Source of the DNA: Lysobacteraceae bacterium P
Lineage (GTDB): Bacteria; Pseudomonadota; Gammaproteobacteria; Xanthomonadales; Xanthomonadaceae
DNA: 57,726 nt
Direction of reading: 5' to 3'
Assembly (NCBI GenBank): GCA_005503055.1
Contig: SCOX01000017.1
Span: 1-57,726, forward strand
Below the pieces are notes generated by a model. The model was not told where the DNA came from. It worked only from the letters and a program-made list of their open reading frames with translations, and did no database searches. The translations under genes were made by a program, and so were the position numbers. Below, piece after piece: positions 18,843-30,975 of this stretch (positions within the stretch are counted from its first letter, which is position 1; every line of letters starts with the position of its first letter).

Positions 18843-18853
18843 CGGTGGGTGGC

Positions 18854-19945
18854 ATGGAGCGCGGCGCGCAATCCGGCCACCTTCCCGTGATGTACGCACA
18901 GGTGCTGCAAGGCCTGAACGTGAGCGGGAATGGAACGTACCTGGACGGCACGTTCGGGCGTGGCGGTCACGCGCGCGGCGTGCTGGAACGACTCGGCCCC
19001 GGAGGCCGTCTGCTGCTCATGGACAAGGACCCCGAAGCGATTGCGGTGGCGATGCGCGAATTCGCGCAGGACGCCCGCGTCGCGGTCTTCCGTGGCAGCT
19101 TCGCCGAACTGGCGCAGTGGGGCGAAACGGCGAGCGGCCTCGACGGCGTGCTGTTCGACCTGGGCGTTTCCTCGCCGCAGCTGGACGTCGCCGAACGCGG
19201 CTTCAGCTTCGGCAAGGACGGCCCGCTCGACATGCGCATGGATCCCGATAGCGGCGAGAGCGCGGCGCAGTGGCTCGCGCGCGCCGACGAGCGCGAGATC
19301 GCCGACGTCCTGTGGACCTACGGCGAGGAGCGGATGAGCCGCAAGATCGGCCGCACGATCGTCGCCCGACGCGAGCAGCAAGCGCTCGAGCGCACCGCGC
19401 AGCTTGCCGACCTCATCGCCTCCGTCGTGCCGCGCGGCGATCAGAAGATCCACCCGGCGACGCGCAGCTTCCAGGCCATCCGCATCTTCATCAACCGCGA
19501 GCTCGTCGACCTGGAAACCGGACTCGACGCTGCGCTGGCGCGCCTGAAGCCCGGCGGCCGGCTCGCGGTGATCAGCTTCCATTCGCTGGAAGACCGCATC
19601 GTCAAGCAATTCATCGCGCGCCACAGCAAGGCGCCGCCGGCCAACCGGCGCATGCCGGTGGAGGTGGCGTTCACGCCGGTTCTGCGCGCGATCGGTTCGG
19701 CGCAGAAGGCATACGACGAAGAAACCTCGGCCAATCCGCGGGCTCGCAGCGCGGTACTGCGCGTGGCGGAAAAGCTGGGAATCGGGAACGAGGAAGGCGC
19801 AAACGCCTCGGACGGCGTCTCCGACACGGCACAGCTGGCGACGGGCCGTGGAGACCGGCGGGAAGCGATGGCGCCCGGCGAGCCGGTGCTCCGGCGATCG
19901 AGTCTTCCCCGCACCCGATTCCCGGCTGGGGAGGCGCACCTATGA
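18854..19945 (+). CDS. rsmH: 16S rRNA (cytosine1402-N4)-methyltransferase RsmH
   Basis: Methylates N4 of C1402 in 16S rRNA, the same nucleotide modified by RsmI, whose gene lies 1.5 kb upstream. The protein has the SAM-binding [24 protein letters not shown] and [14 protein letters not shown], all typical. With the ATG at 18854 (GGTGG upstream) it has 363 residues; the GTG at 18839, which overlaps the mraZ stop, would add five. Compared with about 313 in E. coli, the C-terminus carries an extra low-complexity tail of some 50 residues after RVAEKLG. The stop overlaps ftsL by four bases. Confidence 0.95.
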   Translation: MERGAQSGHLPVMYAQVLQGLNVSGNGTYLDGTFGRGGHARGVLERLGPGGRLLLMDKDPEAIAVAMREFAQDARVAVFRGSFAELAQWGETASGLDGVLFDLGVSSPQLDVAERGFSFGKDGPLDMRMDPDSGESAAQWLARADEREIADVLWTYGEERMSRKIGRTIVARREQQALERTAQLADLIASVVPRGDQKIHPATRSFQAIRIFINRELVDLETGLDAALARLKPGGRLAVISFHSLEDRIVKQFIARHSKAPPANRRMPVEVAFTPVLRAIGSAQKAYDEETSANPRARSAVLRVAEKLGIGNEEGANASDGVSDTAQLATGRGDRREAMAPGEPVLRRSSLPRTRFPAGEAHL

Positions 19946-20211
19946 GCGTCCTGCGCTTGCTGCTGAGCGTGCTGGTGGTGGCCAACGTCGTCTCGGCGCT
20001 GGCCGTCGTGCAGGCACGTCACCAGCACCGCCAGTCGTTCGTGCAGCTCAGCCGCCTGGAGCGCGCGCGCGACGAACTCAACATCGAATTCGGCCGTCTG
20101 CAGCTGGAGCAGGCCACCTGGGCCGAGAGCAACCGCATCGACCAGGTCGCGCGCGACCGCCTGGGCATGAAGTTCCCCGAAGGTGCAGAAACCGTGGTGA
20201 TCCGCCCATGA
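19942..20211 (+). CDS. ftsL: cell division protein FtsL
   Basis: A small bitopic divisome protein that acts with FtsB and FtsQ to activate the septal synthase FtsW-FtsI. It has 89 residues: a membrane span at about 4-24, then a periplasmic coiled coil ([19 protein letters not shown]) ending in the typical [17 protein letters not shown]. Both ends overlap neighbours by four bases (rsmH and ftsI). Confidence 0.94.
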   Translation: MSVLRLLLSVLVVANVVSALAVVQARHQHRQSFVQLSRLERARDELNIEFGRLQLEQATWAESNRIDQVARDRLGMKFPEGAETVVIRP

Positions 20212-22151
20212 GCGGCCCGTCCAGGCATTCGCGTGGCAACAAGCCCGGTCGCAGCGGTCCGCTCGACGCCGTGCTCGCGTTGCGCGACAAGTTCGGTGGC
20301 GGCGAGCGCGAGCGCGGCGCCGGCAAGAACCGCGTCCGTGCCTCGTTCAACCTGCGCAACCGGCTGATCCTGGTCGGCGGCGCGCTGGGACTGTGCTCGA
20401 TCGCACTGGTCGGCCGCGCGCTGGACCTGCAGGTGATCAGCAACGACTTCTACCGCCAGCAGGGCGACGCGCGTTCGTTGCGCGAGATTCCCATCCCGAC
20501 CTCGCGCGGCATGATCACCGACCGCAACGGCGAGCCGCTCGCCGTGTCGACGCCGGTGGAATCGCTGTGGGCCAATCCGCAGGAGCTGCTGAAGAATCCC
20601 GCGCGTATTCCGCAACTGGCCAAGGCGCTGGGCGTCTCGCCGGACGCGCTCACGCGCAAGCTCGGCCAGCGCGCCGACAAGGAATTCGTCTACCTCAAGC
20701 GCCGCATCAACCCTGATGAAGCCAAGCGCGTGCTCGCCTTCAAGGTGCCGGGCGTGTTCTCGCAGCGCGAGTTCCGCCGCTTCTACCCGCAGGGCGAAGC
20801 GATGGCGCACATTCTGGGCTTCACCAACATCGATGACCGCGGCGTGGAAGGCCTGGAGCTGGCCTTCGACGAATGGCTGCGCGGCAACCCGGGCGCCAAG
20901 CGCGTCATCCGCGATGGCGCCGGTCGCATCGTGGAAAGCGTCGACCTGGTGAAGCCCGCCGCGCCGGGTCGCGATCTCACGCTCACCATCGACCGGCGCA
21001 TCCAGTTCCTCGCCACGCGCGAACTGCGCGGCGCGCTTGAGCGCACGGGTGCGAGCAGCGGGTCGGCGGTGGTGCTCGACATCGCCACCGGCGAAGTGCT
21101 CGCCATGGCGAACCTGCCCACCTACAACCCCAACGCGGTCAACGTCGGCAACGTCGATACGCACCGCAACCGCGCCGTTACCGACGTGATCGAGCCGGGC
21201 TCGACGATGAAGCCGCTCACCGTCGCCGCGGCGCTGGAAGCGGGCGTCATCACCGTGCACACCCGCTTCGACACCAATCCGGGCTGGATGCCGAACGGGC
21301 GCTACCGCACCACCGATCACCACAACTACGGCGTGCTCGACACGACCGGCGTGATCACCAAGAGCTCCAACGTCGGCGCGGCGAAGATCGTCGCCAAGGT
21401 GCCGAACCAGGAGTACTACGAATTCCTCAAGCGTTTCGGTTACGGCCGCAAGACCCATAGCGGCTTCCCGGGCGAAACCTCCGGCGTGCTCGCCCCGCCG
21501 TCGCGCTGGAGCGGCACGACCAAGCAGACGATGTCCTACGGCTACGGCCTGTCGGCGACGCCGCTGCAGATCGCGCAGGCCTACGCGGCGCTGGGCAACG
21601 GCGGCAACCTGATCGCGCCCACGTTCGTGAAGGGCGAGCGGCACGAACCGGTGCAGGTGCTCGACCCGGCCATCGCCGGCCAGATCATGCGCATGATGCA
21701 GACCGTGACCGAGCCGGGCGGCACCGCCACGCAGGCGTCGATCCTGGGTTACCACGTCGCCGGCAAGACCGGAACCGCGCGCAAGTTCAACGAGTTCGGC
21801 GGCTACTCACGCCGTTATGTGTCGTTCTTCGCCGGCGTGGTGCCGGTGAACAACCCGCGCTTCTCGATGGTCGTGGTGGTCAACGATCCCGATCCGGGCA
21901 AGGGCTACTTCGGCGGCTTCGTATCGGGCCCGGTGTTCAAGAACGTCATGGAAGGCGCGCTGCGCCTGATGGACGTTGCGCCGGACGACATCGATACCTG
22001 GATGGCCGCACAGGCCGAGGCCGAGGCCAAGCGCGTGAAGGCCAACGGCGGCAAGCCGACCGGGGCCGTGCTGCCCGCGCCCGCGCATGCGTCCGCAGCC
22101 TCGGTTCCGGTCTCGGCCGGGCTGGTGAGCCCGCCGGGAGGTGCGCGATGA
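20208..22151 (+). CDS. ftsI: septal peptidoglycan transpeptidase FtsI (PBP3)
   Basis: Cross-links septal peptidoglycan. An N-terminal cytoplasmic tail of about 55 residues precedes a single membrane span ([20 protein letters not shown]), then a dimerisation domain and the penicillin-binding transpeptidase domain. The three active-site motifs are intact: STMK with the nucleophile S332, SSN at about 386-388, and KTG starting at K520. At 647 residues it is longer than the E. coli protein (588), through a basic N-terminal tail and an Ala/Pro-rich C-terminus. The ATG overlaps the ftsL stop and the stop overlaps murE. Confidence 0.97.
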   Translation: MSGPSRHSRGNKPGRSGPLDAVLALRDKFGGGERERGAGKNRVRASFNLRNRLILVGGALGLCSIALVGRALDLQVISNDFYRQQGDARSLREIPIPTSRGMITDRNGEPLAVSTPVESLWANPQELLKNPARIPQLAKALGVSPDALTRKLGQRADKEFVYLKRRINPDEAKRVLAFKVPGVFSQREFRRFYPQGEAMAHILGFTNIDDRGVEGLELAFDEWLRGNPGAKRVIRDGAGRIVESVDLVKPAAPGRDLTLTIDRRIQFLATRELRGALERTGASSGSAVVLDIATGEVLAMANLPTYNPNAVNVGNVDTHRNRAVTDVIEPGSTMKPLTVAAALEAGVITVHTRFDTNPGWMPNGRYRTTDHHNYGVLDTTGVITKSSNVGAAKIVAKVPNQEYYEFLKRFGYGRKTHSGFPGETSGVLAPPSRWSGTTKQTMSYGYGLSATPLQIAQAYAALGNGGNLIAPTFVKGERHEPVQVLDPAIAGQIMRMMQTVTEPGGTATQASILGYHVAGKTGTARKFNEFGGYSRRYVSFFAGVVPVNNPRFSMVVVVNDPDPGKGYFGGFVSGPVFKNVMEGALRLMDVAPDDIDTWMAAQAEAEAKRVKANGGKPTGAVLPAPAHASAASVPVSAGLVSPPGGAR

Positions 22152-23671
22152 GCCGCCTCATGGCGCTGACCGAACTGTTGCCCGATGTCGCGGGCATTCC
22201 GCCGGAACTGGTCGTCACCGGGCTCGTCCTCGACAGCCGCGCGGTGCGGCCGGGCAATGCGTTCGTCGCGATCGCCGGCTTCGGCGCGCACGGGCTGCGC
22301 TTCGTCGAGCAGGCGCGCGCCGCCGGGGCCACCGCGATCCTGTTCGAACCGCCCGCGCCGGACGACCTGCCTGCGCCCGACGACGCCATCGCCGTGCCGG
22401 ATCTGCGCGCACGACTGGGCGAGATGGGCGACCACTTCCACGGCCGCGCCACGCAGGCGATGACCGTGGTCGGCGTCACCGGCACCAACGGCAAGACCTC
22501 GACGGTGCAGTTGCTGACGCAGGCGTGGCACGCCCGCGGCCTGGTCAGTGGCAGCGTCGGCACGCTCGGTGCGGGCCTGTACGGACACATCGTGCCGACC
22601 GGTTTCACCACGCCGCTGGTGCTGCAGACGCACGAGCTGCTCGCGGCCATGCACGACGACGGCGCGCAGGCCATCGCGATGGAGGCCAGCTCGCACGCGC
22701 TCGACCAGGGCCGCGTCGACGGCGTGCATTTCGACGTGGCGGTGTTCACCAACCTCACGCGCGACCACCTCGACTACCACGGCGACATGGCGACCTACGG
22801 CGCTGCGAAGGCGCGCCTGTTCGCGTGGCCCGGGCTGAAGGCCGCGGTGGTCAACGTCGATGACGCGTTCGGGCGCGAACTCATCGGCACGCTGCCGCCC
22901 GGCGTACGCGCGATCGGCGTCAGCTCGCGGGCGGGCGCCGACGCGACGTTGCATGCCGAGAACCTGCGTTTCGACAACACGGGCATCGGCTTCGACCTCG
23001 TCGTCCAAGGCGAGTCGCACCCGGTGCATTCGCAACTGCTGGGCCGTTTCAACGTCGACAACCTGCTGGCGGTGGCGGGCGTGCTGTTCGCGCTCGGCGA
23101 TGTGCCGGCCCAGGTCGCCGCGACGCTGTCCACGCTGCAGCCGATCCACGGCCGCATGAACCGCCTGGGGGGCGACGGCCGCGCGCCGCTGGTCGTGATC
23201 GACTACGCACACACCCCCGACGCGCTCGAGCAGGTGCTGAGCTCGCTGCGCGCGCACGTGCAGGCCCGCCTGGTCTGCGTGTTCGGCTGCGGCGGCGATC
23301 GCGATCGCGGCAAGCGCCCGCAGATGGCGGCGATCGCGGAAAAGTACGCCGACACCGTCATCGTCACCGACGACAACCCGCGCTTCGAGGACGGCGACGC
23401 CATCGTCGCCGACATCGTGGCCGGCTTCGCGCATCCCGAGCGCATCACCGTGCAGCGCGATCGCGCCGCGGCGATCAAGCAGGCGGTCGGCGCGGCTGCC
23501 GTGAACGACATCGTGGTGGTGGCCGGCAAGGGCCACGAGCCTTACCAGGACATCCAGGGCGTGCAGCATCCCTTCGATGACACGCAGGTCGCCCGCGCGG
23601 CGCTGGAGGCAAGGCCGCCGCACATGGATGTGCAGGGTCTGCGACCGCAGGATGCGGAGGAGCAGCAGTGA
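22148..23671 (+). CDS. murE: UDP-MurNAc-L-Ala-D-Glu:meso-diaminopimelate ligase
   Basis: Adds meso-diaminopimelate to the peptidoglycan precursor in the cytoplasm. It is a Mur ligase of 507 residues with the ATP-binding loop [10 protein letters not shown] (109-118), the central [11 protein letters not shown], and the C-terminal DNPR motif that selects diaminopimelate over lysine ([10 protein letters not shown]). This predicts a Gram-negative-type peptidoglycan. The start overlaps the ftsI stop (ATGA) and the stop overlaps the murF GTG. Confidence 0.97.
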   Translation: MSRLMALTELLPDVAGIPPELVVTGLVLDSRAVRPGNAFVAIAGFGAHGLRFVEQARAAGATAILFEPPAPDDLPAPDDAIAVPDLRARLGEMGDHFHGRATQAMTVVGVTGTNGKTSTVQLLTQAWHARGLVSGSVGTLGAGLYGHIVPTGFTTPLVLQTHELLAAMHDDGAQAIAMEASSHALDQGRVDGVHFDVAVFTNLTRDHLDYHGDMATYGAAKARLFAWPGLKAAVVNVDDAFGRELIGTLPPGVRAIGVSSRAGADATLHAENLRFDNTGIGFDLVVQGESHPVHSQLLGRFNVDNLLAVAGVLFALGDVPAQVAATLSTLQPIHGRMNRLGGDGRAPLVVIDYAHTPDALEQVLSSLRAHVQARLVCVFGCGGDRDRGKRPQMAAIAEKYADTVIVTDDNPRFEDGDAIVADIVAGFAHPERITVQRDRAAAIKQAVGAAAVNDIVVVAGKGHEPYQDIQGVQHPFDDTQVARAALEARPPHMDVQGLRPQDAEEQQ

Positions 23672-25056
23672 AGCCGCGTCGCCTGTCCGAGATCGCGCGC
23701 ATGACCCACGGCCAGCTGGTCGGCGAGGATCGCGTGGTCGATGCCATCGCCACCGACACGCGCGCGCTGACTCAAGTTGGCGCGGCGTTGTTCGTCGCGC
23801 TCAAGGGCGAGCGTTTCGATGGACATGACCATGTCGCCAAGGCCGCTCAGGCCGGCGTCGCCGCAGCGCTGGTGTCGCGGCAGGTCGATGTGGCGATCCC
23901 GCAGGTCGTCGTCGCCGACACCGAACGCGCACTGGCCGACTTCGCCGCCGCCGTGCATCGCAACCGGATCGACGAAGGCGGTGCGCAGAAGGTCGTCGCC
24001 ATCACCGGCAGCAACGGCAAGACGAGCGTGAAGGCACTGACGCAGTCGATCCTGCAGCGCGTCGGCGTCACCTACGCCACGCCGGGCAATCGCAACAACG
24101 AGATCGGCCTGCCGCTGGCGGTGCTCGACGCGCCCGAAGACGTCCAGTTCGCCATCTACGAGATGGGCGCCGGCAAGCCGGGTGACATCGCCTACCTCAC
24201 GGCCATCGCGCGTCCCGACGTGTCCGTAGTGAACAACATCGCGCCGGGGCATCTGGAACGCATGGGCAGCCTGCTCGGCGTGGCCGACACCAAGGCCGCG
24301 ATCTACGACGCGCTGCCGGGCGAGGGCGTCGCCGTCATCAACGCCGACGACGCGTTCGCGCCGTACTTCGCCGAACGCGCGCACGGTCGTCGCCTGCTGC
24401 GCTTCGGGCTCGAAGCGAGCGCCGATCTCTCCGCGCGCGATATCACTACGTTGGCCGACGGCTCGCGCTTCGTGCTGGTGGCGCCGCAGGGCGAAGCAGT
24501 GGTCACGCTTGCGCTGCCCGGCCGCCACAACGTGAGCAACGCGCTCGCGGCGGCGGGGCTCGCGCTCAGCGTGGGCGCGTCGCTGGATGCGGTGGTCGAA
24601 GGACTCAACGCGGCGCGTCCGGTCGGTGGTCGGCTCGTCTCGCGCCGCCTCGACAGCGGCGCGGTGCTCATCGACGACAGCTACAACGCCAATCCCGGTT
24701 CGCTCGCCGCGGCCATCGACACGCTCGCCGCGGGCGGTGGCGAGGCATGGCTGGTGCTTGGCGACATGCGCGAACTCGGCGCGGACGCGCAGGCGATGCA
24801 TGCCGAGGCCGGGCGCCGCGCAAAGGGCGCTGGCATCCGCCGTCTCTACACGCTCGGACCGTACAGCGCCGCGGCGGCAGCGGCGTTCGGCGAGGGCGCG
24901 GCGCATTTCGAGAGTCACGCCGAATTGGCACAGACGCTGCGCAGCGAGCTGCACGACGGCGTGCGCGTACTGGTAAAGGGGTCGCGCGGCAGCGCGATGG
25001 ACAGGATCGTGGCCGCGCTCGTGGGCCCGCAAGAAGGGGAACCCCATGCTGCTTGA
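23668..25056 (+). CDS. murF: UDP-MurNAc-tripeptide:D-Ala-D-Ala ligase
   Basis: Adds the D-Ala-D-Ala dipeptide, finishing the UDP-MurNAc-pentapeptide. It has 462 residues with the ATP loop GSNGKTS at 114-120, the motif [12 protein letters not shown] and the C-terminal [10 protein letters not shown]. It starts with GTG at 23668, overlapping the murE stop, with a strong GGAGGAG six bases upstream. Its 3' end overlaps mraY by 11 bp. Confidence 0.97.
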   Translation: MKPRRLSEIARMTHGQLVGEDRVVDAIATDTRALTQVGAALFVALKGERFDGHDHVAKAAQAGVAAALVSRQVDVAIPQVVVADTERALADFAAAVHRNRIDEGGAQKVVAITGSNGKTSVKALTQSILQRVGVTYATPGNRNNEIGLPLAVLDAPEDVQFAIYEMGAGKPGDIAYLTAIARPDVSVVNNIAPGHLERMGSLLGVADTKAAIYDALPGEGVAVINADDAFAPYFAERAHGRRLLRFGLEASADLSARDITTLADGSRFVLVAPQGEAVVTLALPGRHNVSNALAAAGLALSVGASLDAVVEGLNAARPVGGRLVSRRLDSGAVLIDDSYNANPGSLAAAIDTLAAGGGEAWLVLGDMRELGADAQAMHAEAGRRAKGAGIRRLYTLGPYSAAAAAAFGEGAAHFESHAELAQTLRSELHDGVRVLVKGSRGSAMDRIVAALVGPQEGEPHAA

Positions 25057-26131
25057 ACTCACGCGTTGGCTGGAACAACTGCAGAGCCTGTTCGGCCTGT
25101 TCGGCTACCTCACTTTCCGCGGCATCCTCAGCGCACTCACCGCGCTCGCGCTGTCGCTGTGGTGGGGCCCGGCGGTGATCCGCAGGCTCGGCCAGCTCAA
25201 GGGCGGCCAGCCAATCCGCAAGGATGGCCCGCAGTCGCATTTCTCCAAGGCCGGCACGCCGACCATGGGCGGAGCGCTGATCCTGTTGACGGTGATGGCT
25301 TCGGTGCTGCTCTGGGGCGACCTGCGCAACAAATACGTATGGATCGTGCTGCTGGTGATGCTCGCCTTCGGTGCGATCGGCTGGTACGACGACTGGATCA
25401 AGATCGTCCGCCGCGATCCCAACGGCCTGAAGTCGCGGTGGAAGTACCTCGCGCAGTCGATCTTCGGACTGGGCGCCGGCCTGTACCTGTGGTTCTTCGC
25501 CGACGTGCCGACGGCGACCACCTTCTACGTACCGTTCTTCAAGTCGATCGCGCTGCCGCTGGCGGGCGTGGGTTTCGTGGCGATCGCGTACTTCTGGATC
25601 GTCGGCTTCTCCAACGCGGTGAATCTGACCGACGGCCTCGACGGCCTGGCGATCATGCCGACCGTTCTCGTCGCCTGCGCGCTGGGCATCTTCGCCTATG
25701 CCTCCGGTCACGCCGAGTTCTCCAAGTACCTGCAGATTCCGGCGGTTCCGGGCGCGGGCGAACTGGTGATCATCTGCGCGGCGATCGCCGGCGCGGGTCT
25801 GGGATTCCTGTGGTTCAACACCTATCCGGCGATGGTGTTCATGGGCGACATCGGCGCGCTCGCGCTGGGCGCCGTGCTGGGAACCATCGCGGTGATCGTG
25901 CGCCAGGAACTGGTGCTGGTGATCATGGGCGGCATCTTCGTCATCGAGACGCTCTCGGTGATGATCCAGGTGGCTTCGTTCAAGCTCACCGGCAAGCGCG
26001 TGTTCCGCATGGCGCCGATCCACCACCACTTCGAGCTCAAGGGCTGGCCGGAGCCGCGCGTGATCGTGCGCTTCTGGATCATCTCGGTGGTGCTCGTCCT
26101 CGTCGGCCTGGCCACGCTGAAGGTACGTTGA
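25046..26131 (+). CDS. mraY: phospho-N-acetylmuramoyl-pentapeptide transferase MraY
   Basis: An integral membrane enzyme that transfers phospho-MurNAc-pentapeptide to undecaprenyl phosphate to form lipid I. It has 361 residues and about ten membrane spans. Diagnostic motifs: KAGTPTMGG near 70, the aspartate-rich [18 protein letters not shown], and the HHHFE motif near the end ([14 protein letters not shown]). The start lies inside the end of murF, and the TGA stop shares one base with the ftsW ATG. Confidence 0.97.
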   Translation: MLLELTRWLEQLQSLFGLFGYLTFRGILSALTALALSLWWGPAVIRRLGQLKGGQPIRKDGPQSHFSKAGTPTMGGALILLTVMASVLLWGDLRNKYVWIVLLVMLAFGAIGWYDDWIKIVRRDPNGLKSRWKYLAQSIFGLGAGLYLWFFADVPTATTFYVPFFKSIALPLAGVGFVAIAYFWIVGFSNAVNLTDGLDGLAIMPTVLVACALGIFAYASGHAEFSKYLQIPAVPGAGELVIICAAIAGAGLGFLWFNTYPAMVFMGDIGALALGAVLGTIAVIVRQELVLVIMGGIFVIETLSVMIQVASFKLTGKRVFRMAPIHHHFELKGWPEPRVIVRFWIISVVLVLVGLATLKVR

Positions 26132-27459
26132 TGAGCGAATCGGCGCGCCAGGCAACACGACTCGACGCGATCGGCGGCCACTTCGACCCGTGGCTGCTGG
26201 GTATTTCGTGCGCGTTGGCGTGCCTGGGCGTGGTGATGGTCGGTTCGGCCTCGATCGGCGTCGCCGACGGCCACGACGTCGGCCCGTTCTATTTCCTGGC
26301 GCGTCACGTGGTGTTCCTCGCCATCGGCATCGCCATGGCGGGCTGGGTGATGCGCACCGAACTGAAGACCATCGAGCAGCACAACCAATGGCTGCTGCTG
26401 GTGTGCTTCGTGCTGCTGATCGCGGTGTTCGTGCCCGGCATCGGCCGCAGCGTGAACGGCGCGCGCCGATGGCTGAACCTGGGCTTCTCCAACTTCCAGG
26501 CGGTGGAGGCGGTGAAGCTGCTCTACATCGTCTGGCTCGCCAGTTACCTCAAGCGTTACAGCGAGGAAGTCACCGCGACGTGGGGCGCGATGCTCAAGCC
26601 GATCGGCGTCGCCGTGGCGCTGGTGATGATGCTGCTGCTGCAGCCGGACTTCGGTTCCTCGTCGCTGTTGCTGGCGATCACCGCCGGCATGCTGGTGCTG
26701 GGCGGCGTGAACATGCCGCGCATGTTCGGCCCGGTGCTGATCGGCCTGCCGGTGCTGGCCATCGTCGCCATCGCCGAGCCCTATCGCGTGGTGCGCCTGA
26801 CCTCGTTCCTGGATCCGTGGCAGGACCCGTTCAAGACCGGCTACCAGCTCACCAACGCGCTGATGGCGGTAGGTCGCGGCGAGTGGGTCGGCGTCGGCCT
26901 GGGCGCATCGGTGCAGAAGCTGTCGTACCTGCCCGAGGCGCACACCGACTTCATCATGGCGGTGATCGCCGAGGAGTTCGGCTTCCTCGGCGTGTGCACC
27001 GTCGTCGCGCTGTACGCGGGCCTCGCCGGTCGCGCGTTCTGGCTCGGCCTGAAGTGCGTGGAAATGCGCCGCCATTTCGCCGGCTACTGCGCTTTCGGCA
27101 TTGCCTTGTGGATGAGCCTGCAGAGCTTCGTCTCGATCGGCGTGAACCTGGGCCTGCTGCCGACCAAGGGCCTGACGCTGCCGATGGTGTCCTACGGCGG
27201 TTCGAGCGTGATCATGACCTGCGCCGCGCTGGGCCTGCTGTTGCGAGTCTCGTATGAACTCGATCGCGCCCAGCGTCAGGTAGCGCGCGTGCGCAACGAA
27301 AATGCGCCGCTGCCGCCGTCGTCCACCGCACCGTCCACGCAGTCGTCGGTGGCGCCACCGCCGGCTTCGCGCAAGCCGACGACGGCCACCGTCGCGTCCG
27401 CGCGCGGTACCAGCCGCCTGCAGCAGCGCGTCGAACCGACGCTCGGGAGGATCGCATGA
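26131..27459 (+). CDS. ftsW: septal peptidoglycan glycosyltransferase FtsW
   Basis: A SEDS-family membrane polymerase that works with FtsI to make septal glycan strands. It has 442 residues and ten predicted spans. The SEDS signatures are clear: [20 protein letters not shown], the long periplasmic loop with [13 protein letters not shown] and LPEAHTDFI, and [20 protein letters not shown]. The C-terminal cytoplasmic tail (from about 385) is an extra Pro/Ser/Thr-rich stretch. It overlaps mraY by one base and murG by four. Confidence 0.97.
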   Translation: MSESARQATRLDAIGGHFDPWLLGISCALACLGVVMVGSASIGVADGHDVGPFYFLARHVVFLAIGIAMAGWVMRTELKTIEQHNQWLLLVCFVLLIAVFVPGIGRSVNGARRWLNLGFSNFQAVEAVKLLYIVWLASYLKRYSEEVTATWGAMLKPIGVAVALVMMLLLQPDFGSSSLLLAITAGMLVLGGVNMPRMFGPVLIGLPVLAIVAIAEPYRVVRLTSFLDPWQDPFKTGYQLTNALMAVGRGEWVGVGLGASVQKLSYLPEAHTDFIMAVIAEEFGFLGVCTVVALYAGLAGRAFWLGLKCVEMRRHFAGYCAFGIALWMSLQSFVSIGVNLGLLPTKGLTLPMVSYGGSSVIMTCAALGLLLRVSYELDRAQRQVARVRNENAPLPPSSTAPSTQSSVAPPPASRKPTTATVASARGTSRLQQRVEPTLGRIA

Positions 27460-28550
27460 TGTTGCCTGCGACCGATTCCGACCTGCATCCGGTGATGATC
27501 CTCGCCGGCGGTACCGGCGGCCACATCTTCCCCGGCCTGGCGGTGGCCAAGGCGTTGAACGAGCGCGGCGTGCCCGTGCTCTGGCTCGGCGCCGAAGGCG
27601 GCATGGAAACGCGCCTGGTGCCGCAGCATGGCATCGCCATCGACACCATCGCGGTGAGCGGCATGCGCGGCAAGGGCATCGCGACGCTGATGGCGACGCC
27701 GTTCCGTCTGATCGGCTCCGTGCGCGCGGCGCTGCAAACTCTACGCGAGCGCCAGCCGCGCGCGGTCATCAGCTTCGGCGGCTACGCGGCCGGTCCCGGT
27801 GGGCTGGCGGCCAGGCTTGCCGGCATCCCGCTGATCGTGCACGAACAGAACCGCGCGCCGGGTTTGACCAACCGCGTGCTGGCGCGCTTCGCGCGGCATG
27901 TGTTGACGGGTTTCCCGGACACATTCCCGAACGAGGAAGTGGTCGGCAACCCGGTACGCGCGGAGATCGCCGCCGTGGCCGTGCCCGAACAACGCTTCGC
28001 CGGCCGCAGCGGCCCGTTGCGCCTGCTGGTGCTCGGCGGCAGCCAGGGCGCGCGCGCATTGAACGCCGCCGTGCCGCAGGCGATCGTCGGACTGCGCGGT
28101 CGACTGGAATGCGAAGTGCGCCATCAGTGCGGCGAGAAGCTGCGCGATGAGGCCGAGCGCGCGTATGCGCAGGCGGGCGTGCATGCGACCGTGGAGCCCT
28201 TCATCGCCGACATGGCGTCGGCGTATGCGTGGGCCGATCTCGTCGTATGCCGCGCCGGCGCACTGACGCTGGCGGAGCTGTGCGCGGTGGGCGTGGGCAG
28301 CGTGCTGGTGCCGTTCCCGCAGGCGGTGGACGACCACCAGACCAAGAACGCGCAATACCTCGTCGATCGCGGCGCCGCGCACCTGGTGCCGCAGGGCACC
28401 GCGGGCGATCTGGCGCAGCGGCTGTCGGCCACCATCGAAATTCTCGGCGAACGCGGCGCGCTGCTGCACATGGCGCAGGCCGCGCGCGCGATCGCCAAGC
28501 CCGACGCGGCCGATCGCGTCGCCCAACTGGTTCTGGAGCACGTTCAATGA
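27456..28550 (+). CDS. murG: UDP-GlcNAc:lipid I N-acetylglucosamine transferase MurG
   Basis: Converts lipid I to lipid II at the inner face of the membrane. It has 364 residues and the GT-B fold. The N-terminal glycine loop is [10 protein letters not shown] (18-27), and the sugar-nucleotide site includes [10 protein letters not shown] and [11 protein letters not shown]. The start is supported by GGGAGG five bases upstream. It overlaps ftsW and murC by four bases each. Confidence 0.97.
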   Translation: MMLPATDSDLHPVMILAGGTGGHIFPGLAVAKALNERGVPVLWLGAEGGMETRLVPQHGIAIDTIAVSGMRGKGIATLMATPFRLIGSVRAALQTLRERQPRAVISFGGYAAGPGGLAARLAGIPLIVHEQNRAPGLTNRVLARFARHVLTGFPDTFPNEEVVGNPVRAEIAAVAVPEQRFAGRSGPLRLLVLGGSQGARALNAAVPQAIVGLRGRLECEVRHQCGEKLRDEAERAYAQAGVHATVEPFIADMASAYAWADLVVCRAGALTLAELCAVGVGSVLVPFPQAVDDHQTKNAQYLVDRGAAHLVPQGTAGDLAQRLSATIEILGERGALLHMAQAARAIAKPDAADRVAQLVLEHVQ

Positions 28551-30001
28551 GTACGGCCCTGCGTCGCCGCCTGCAACACTCCGGTGACCTCGCCAAGGCG
28601 TTCCCGCGCGTGCACTTCGTCGGCGTCGGCGGCGTGGGCATGAGCGGCCTGGCCGAAGTGATGTGCACGCTGGGCTACCAGGTGTCCGGTTCGGACAACG
28701 CCGACAACACGGTGACGCGCCGTCTCGCTTCTCTCGGCGTGACCGTGAACAAGGGCCATGCCGCGGCGAACGTGCTGGGCACGGACTGCGTCGTGGTGTC
28801 CAGCGCGATCAAGCCCGACAACCCCGAACTGATGGAAGCGCACGCGCAGCGCATCCCGGTGGTCCCGCGTGCGGAAATGCTGGCCGAGCTGATGCGCTTC
28901 AAGCGCGGCATCGCGGTCGCCGGCACGCACGGCAAGACCACGACCACCTCGCTGGCCGCGAGCGTGCTGGCCGAAGGCGGCATCGATCCGACGTTCGTGA
29001 TCGGCGGACAGTTGCTCGCCGCGGGCGCCAATGCGCGTCTGGGCACGGGCGAATGGCTGGTGGCCGAGGCCGACGAAAGCGACGGCAGCTTCCTGCGCCT
29101 GAACCCCCAGATCGCCATCGTCACCAACATCGACGCCGATCACCTGGAGAACTACGGCGGCGATTTCGCGCGCGTGCAGGCCGCGTTCGAGGAATTCATG
29201 CACCGTCTGCCGTTCTACGGCCTGGCGGTGCTGTGCATCGACGATGCCGAAGTCGCCGCACTCGCGAAGAAGACGCCGCGCCACGTGATGACCTACGGGT
29301 TCAGCGACGAGGCCGATGTGCGCGCCGAGGACGTGCGACAGCAGGGCGCGAACATGCACTTCACCCTGTGCCTGCCCGACGCCACGCGAACGCCCATCAC
29401 GCTGGCGCTTCCCGGACGTCACAACGTACAGAACGCGCTGGCGGCCGCATCGGTCGCCTGGCAGCTGGGCGTGGCCGCGGACGCGATCGCGCGCGCGCTG
29501 CAGAACTTCGCGGGCGTGGGTCGGCGTTTCAACCTGCTCGCCAGTCCGACCACGCCGAAGGGCGCGACCGTGCAGCTGGTCGACGACTACGGACATCACC
29601 CGAAGGAACTGGAGGCGGTGTTCGCCGCCGCGCGCGGTGGCTGGCCCGACAAGCGCCTGGTCGTCGCCTTCCAGCCGCATCGGTACAGCCGCACGCGCGA
29701 TCTGTTCGACGAGTTCGCTGCGGTGCTTTCGACGGTTGACCTGCTCGTCCTGACCGAGGTGTATCCGGCCGGTGAAGCGCCGATCGCGGGAGCCGATGCG
29801 AAGTCGCTGGCGCGCGCCATTCGCGCGCGTGGCCGCATCGATCCCGTCGTGGTGAGCGGCGCGGCCGATCTTTCGTCGGTGCTGCCCGACATCCTCAACG
29901 ACGGCGATCTGCTGCTGATGATGGGCGCGGGCGACATCGGCTATGCGGCGCAGCAGATCGCTGCGAGCGGCTTCAATGGTTCCAACGGAGAAACGAAGTG
30001 A
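28547..30001 (+). CDS. murC: UDP-N-acetylmuramate:L-alanine ligase
   Basis: Adds the first amino acid, L-alanine, to UDP-MurNAc. It has 484 residues and the Mur ligase domains. The N-terminal Rossmann part shows [12 protein letters not shown], the ATP loop is GTHGKTTT (126-133), then [15 protein letters not shown], and the C-terminal domain has DDYGHHPKE and FQPHRYSRT. It overlaps murG and ddlB by four bases each. Confidence 0.97.
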   Translation: MSTALRRRLQHSGDLAKAFPRVHFVGVGGVGMSGLAEVMCTLGYQVSGSDNADNTVTRRLASLGVTVNKGHAAANVLGTDCVVVSSAIKPDNPELMEAHAQRIPVVPRAEMLAELMRFKRGIAVAGTHGKTTTTSLAASVLAEGGIDPTFVIGGQLLAAGANARLGTGEWLVAEADESDGSFLRLNPQIAIVTNIDADHLENYGGDFARVQAAFEEFMHRLPFYGLAVLCIDDAEVAALAKKTPRHVMTYGFSDEADVRAEDVRQQGANMHFTLCLPDATRTPITLALPGRHNVQNALAAASVAWQLGVAADAIARALQNFAGVGRRFNLLASPTTPKGATVQLVDDYGHHPKELEAVFAAARGGWPDKRLVVAFQPHRYSRTRDLFDEFAAVLSTVDLLVLTEVYPAGEAPIAGADAKSLARAIRARGRIDPVVVSGAADLSSVLPDILNDGDLLLMMGAGDIGYAAQQIAASGFNGSNGETK

Positions 30002-30975
30002 GCGCGCAGTCCGTCCGTATCGGTCCTCCCCGCATCACCGACCCGGCCGCGTTCGGCCGCGTCGCCGTGCTGATGGGCGGTACCAGCGCCGAGCGCGAGG
30101 TGTCGCTCGACTCCGGTCGCAACGTGCTCGAAGCGCTGCGCTCGCGCGGCATCGACGCTTTCGCGGTGGACGGAATTCCCGCGCTGATCGACGCGATCCG
30201 CGCCGGCAGCGTCGATCGCGTTTTCAACATCCTCCACGGCAACAAGGGCGGTGGCGAGGACGGTGTGCTGCAGGGGCTGTGCGAGGCGCTCGGCGTGCCC
30301 TACACGGGCTCCGACGTGCTCGGCTCGGCGCTGACGATGGACAAGATCCGCACCAAGCAGGTGTGGTTGAGCCTCGGGCTGCCGACGCCGCGCTACGTGC
30401 GTCTGGCGAGAGCGGCCGATGTGCATGCGGCCGCGCGCCAGCTCGGGCTGCCGGTGTTCATCAAGCCTTCGAGCGAAGGGTCCAGCGTCGGCGTGTCGCG
30501 CGTGCTCAACGATGCGGACCTCGATTCCGCGGTCGAACTCGCCGCGAACTATCCGGGCGAGATGCTGATGGAACAGCTCATCGTCGGCGAGGAACTCACC
30601 GTGCCGGTACTGGGCGGCGTCGCGCTGCCTTCGATCCGCATCGTGCCCAAGGGCGAGTGGTACGACTACCACGCGAAGTACATCGCCGACGATACGCAGT
30701 ACCTCTGCCCCGGTCTGGAAGGCGCGGAAGAGGAAGAGATCGGCCGCATCGCGAGCGAAGCGTTCGCCGCGGCCGGGTGCCGTGGCTGGGGCCGCGTCGA
30801 CTTCATGCGCGACCGCGCGACCGGACAGCTGTACCTGCTGGAAGTGAACACGGCGCCGGGCATGACGAGCCATTCGCTCGTGCCGAAGGCCGCGCGCCAG
30901 ATCGGCATCGAATTCGACGAACTGTGCTGGCGCGTGCTCGAATCCAGCCTCGCTGACGGAGGTGCGGCGGCGTGA
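29998..30975 (+). CDS. ddlB: D-alanine:D-alanine ligase
   Basis: Makes the D-Ala-D-Ala dipeptide used by MurF. It has 325 residues and an ATP-grasp fold. Recognisable parts are [14 protein letters not shown] at the start, [16 protein letters not shown] for ATP binding, and the C-terminal [18 protein letters not shown]. It starts with GTG overlapping the murC stop, with GGAGAAA upstream. Its position between murC and ftsQ is the standard one for DdlB. Confidence 0.96.
   Translation: MSAQSVRIGPPRITDPAAFGRVAVLMGGTSAEREVSLDSGRNVLEALRSRGIDAFAVDGIPALIDAIRAGSVDRVFNILHGNKGGGEDGVLQGLCEALGVPYTGSDVLGSALTMDKIRTKQVWLSLGLPTPRYVRLARAADVHAAARQLGLPVFIKPSSEGSSVGVSRVLNDADLDSAVELAANYPGEMLMEQLIVGEELTVPVLGGVALPSIRIVPKGEWYDYHAKYIADDTQYLCPGLEGAEEEEIGRIASEAFAAAGCRGWGRVDFMRDRATGQLYLLEVNTAPGMTSHSLVPKAARQIGIEFDELCWRVLESSLADGGAAA

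Noticed and set aside
18839-18853. GTG start of rsmH overlapping the mraZ stop
   Set aside because: Possible, but the ATG at 18854 has GGTGG upstream. The difference is only five residues and cannot be settled from sequence.
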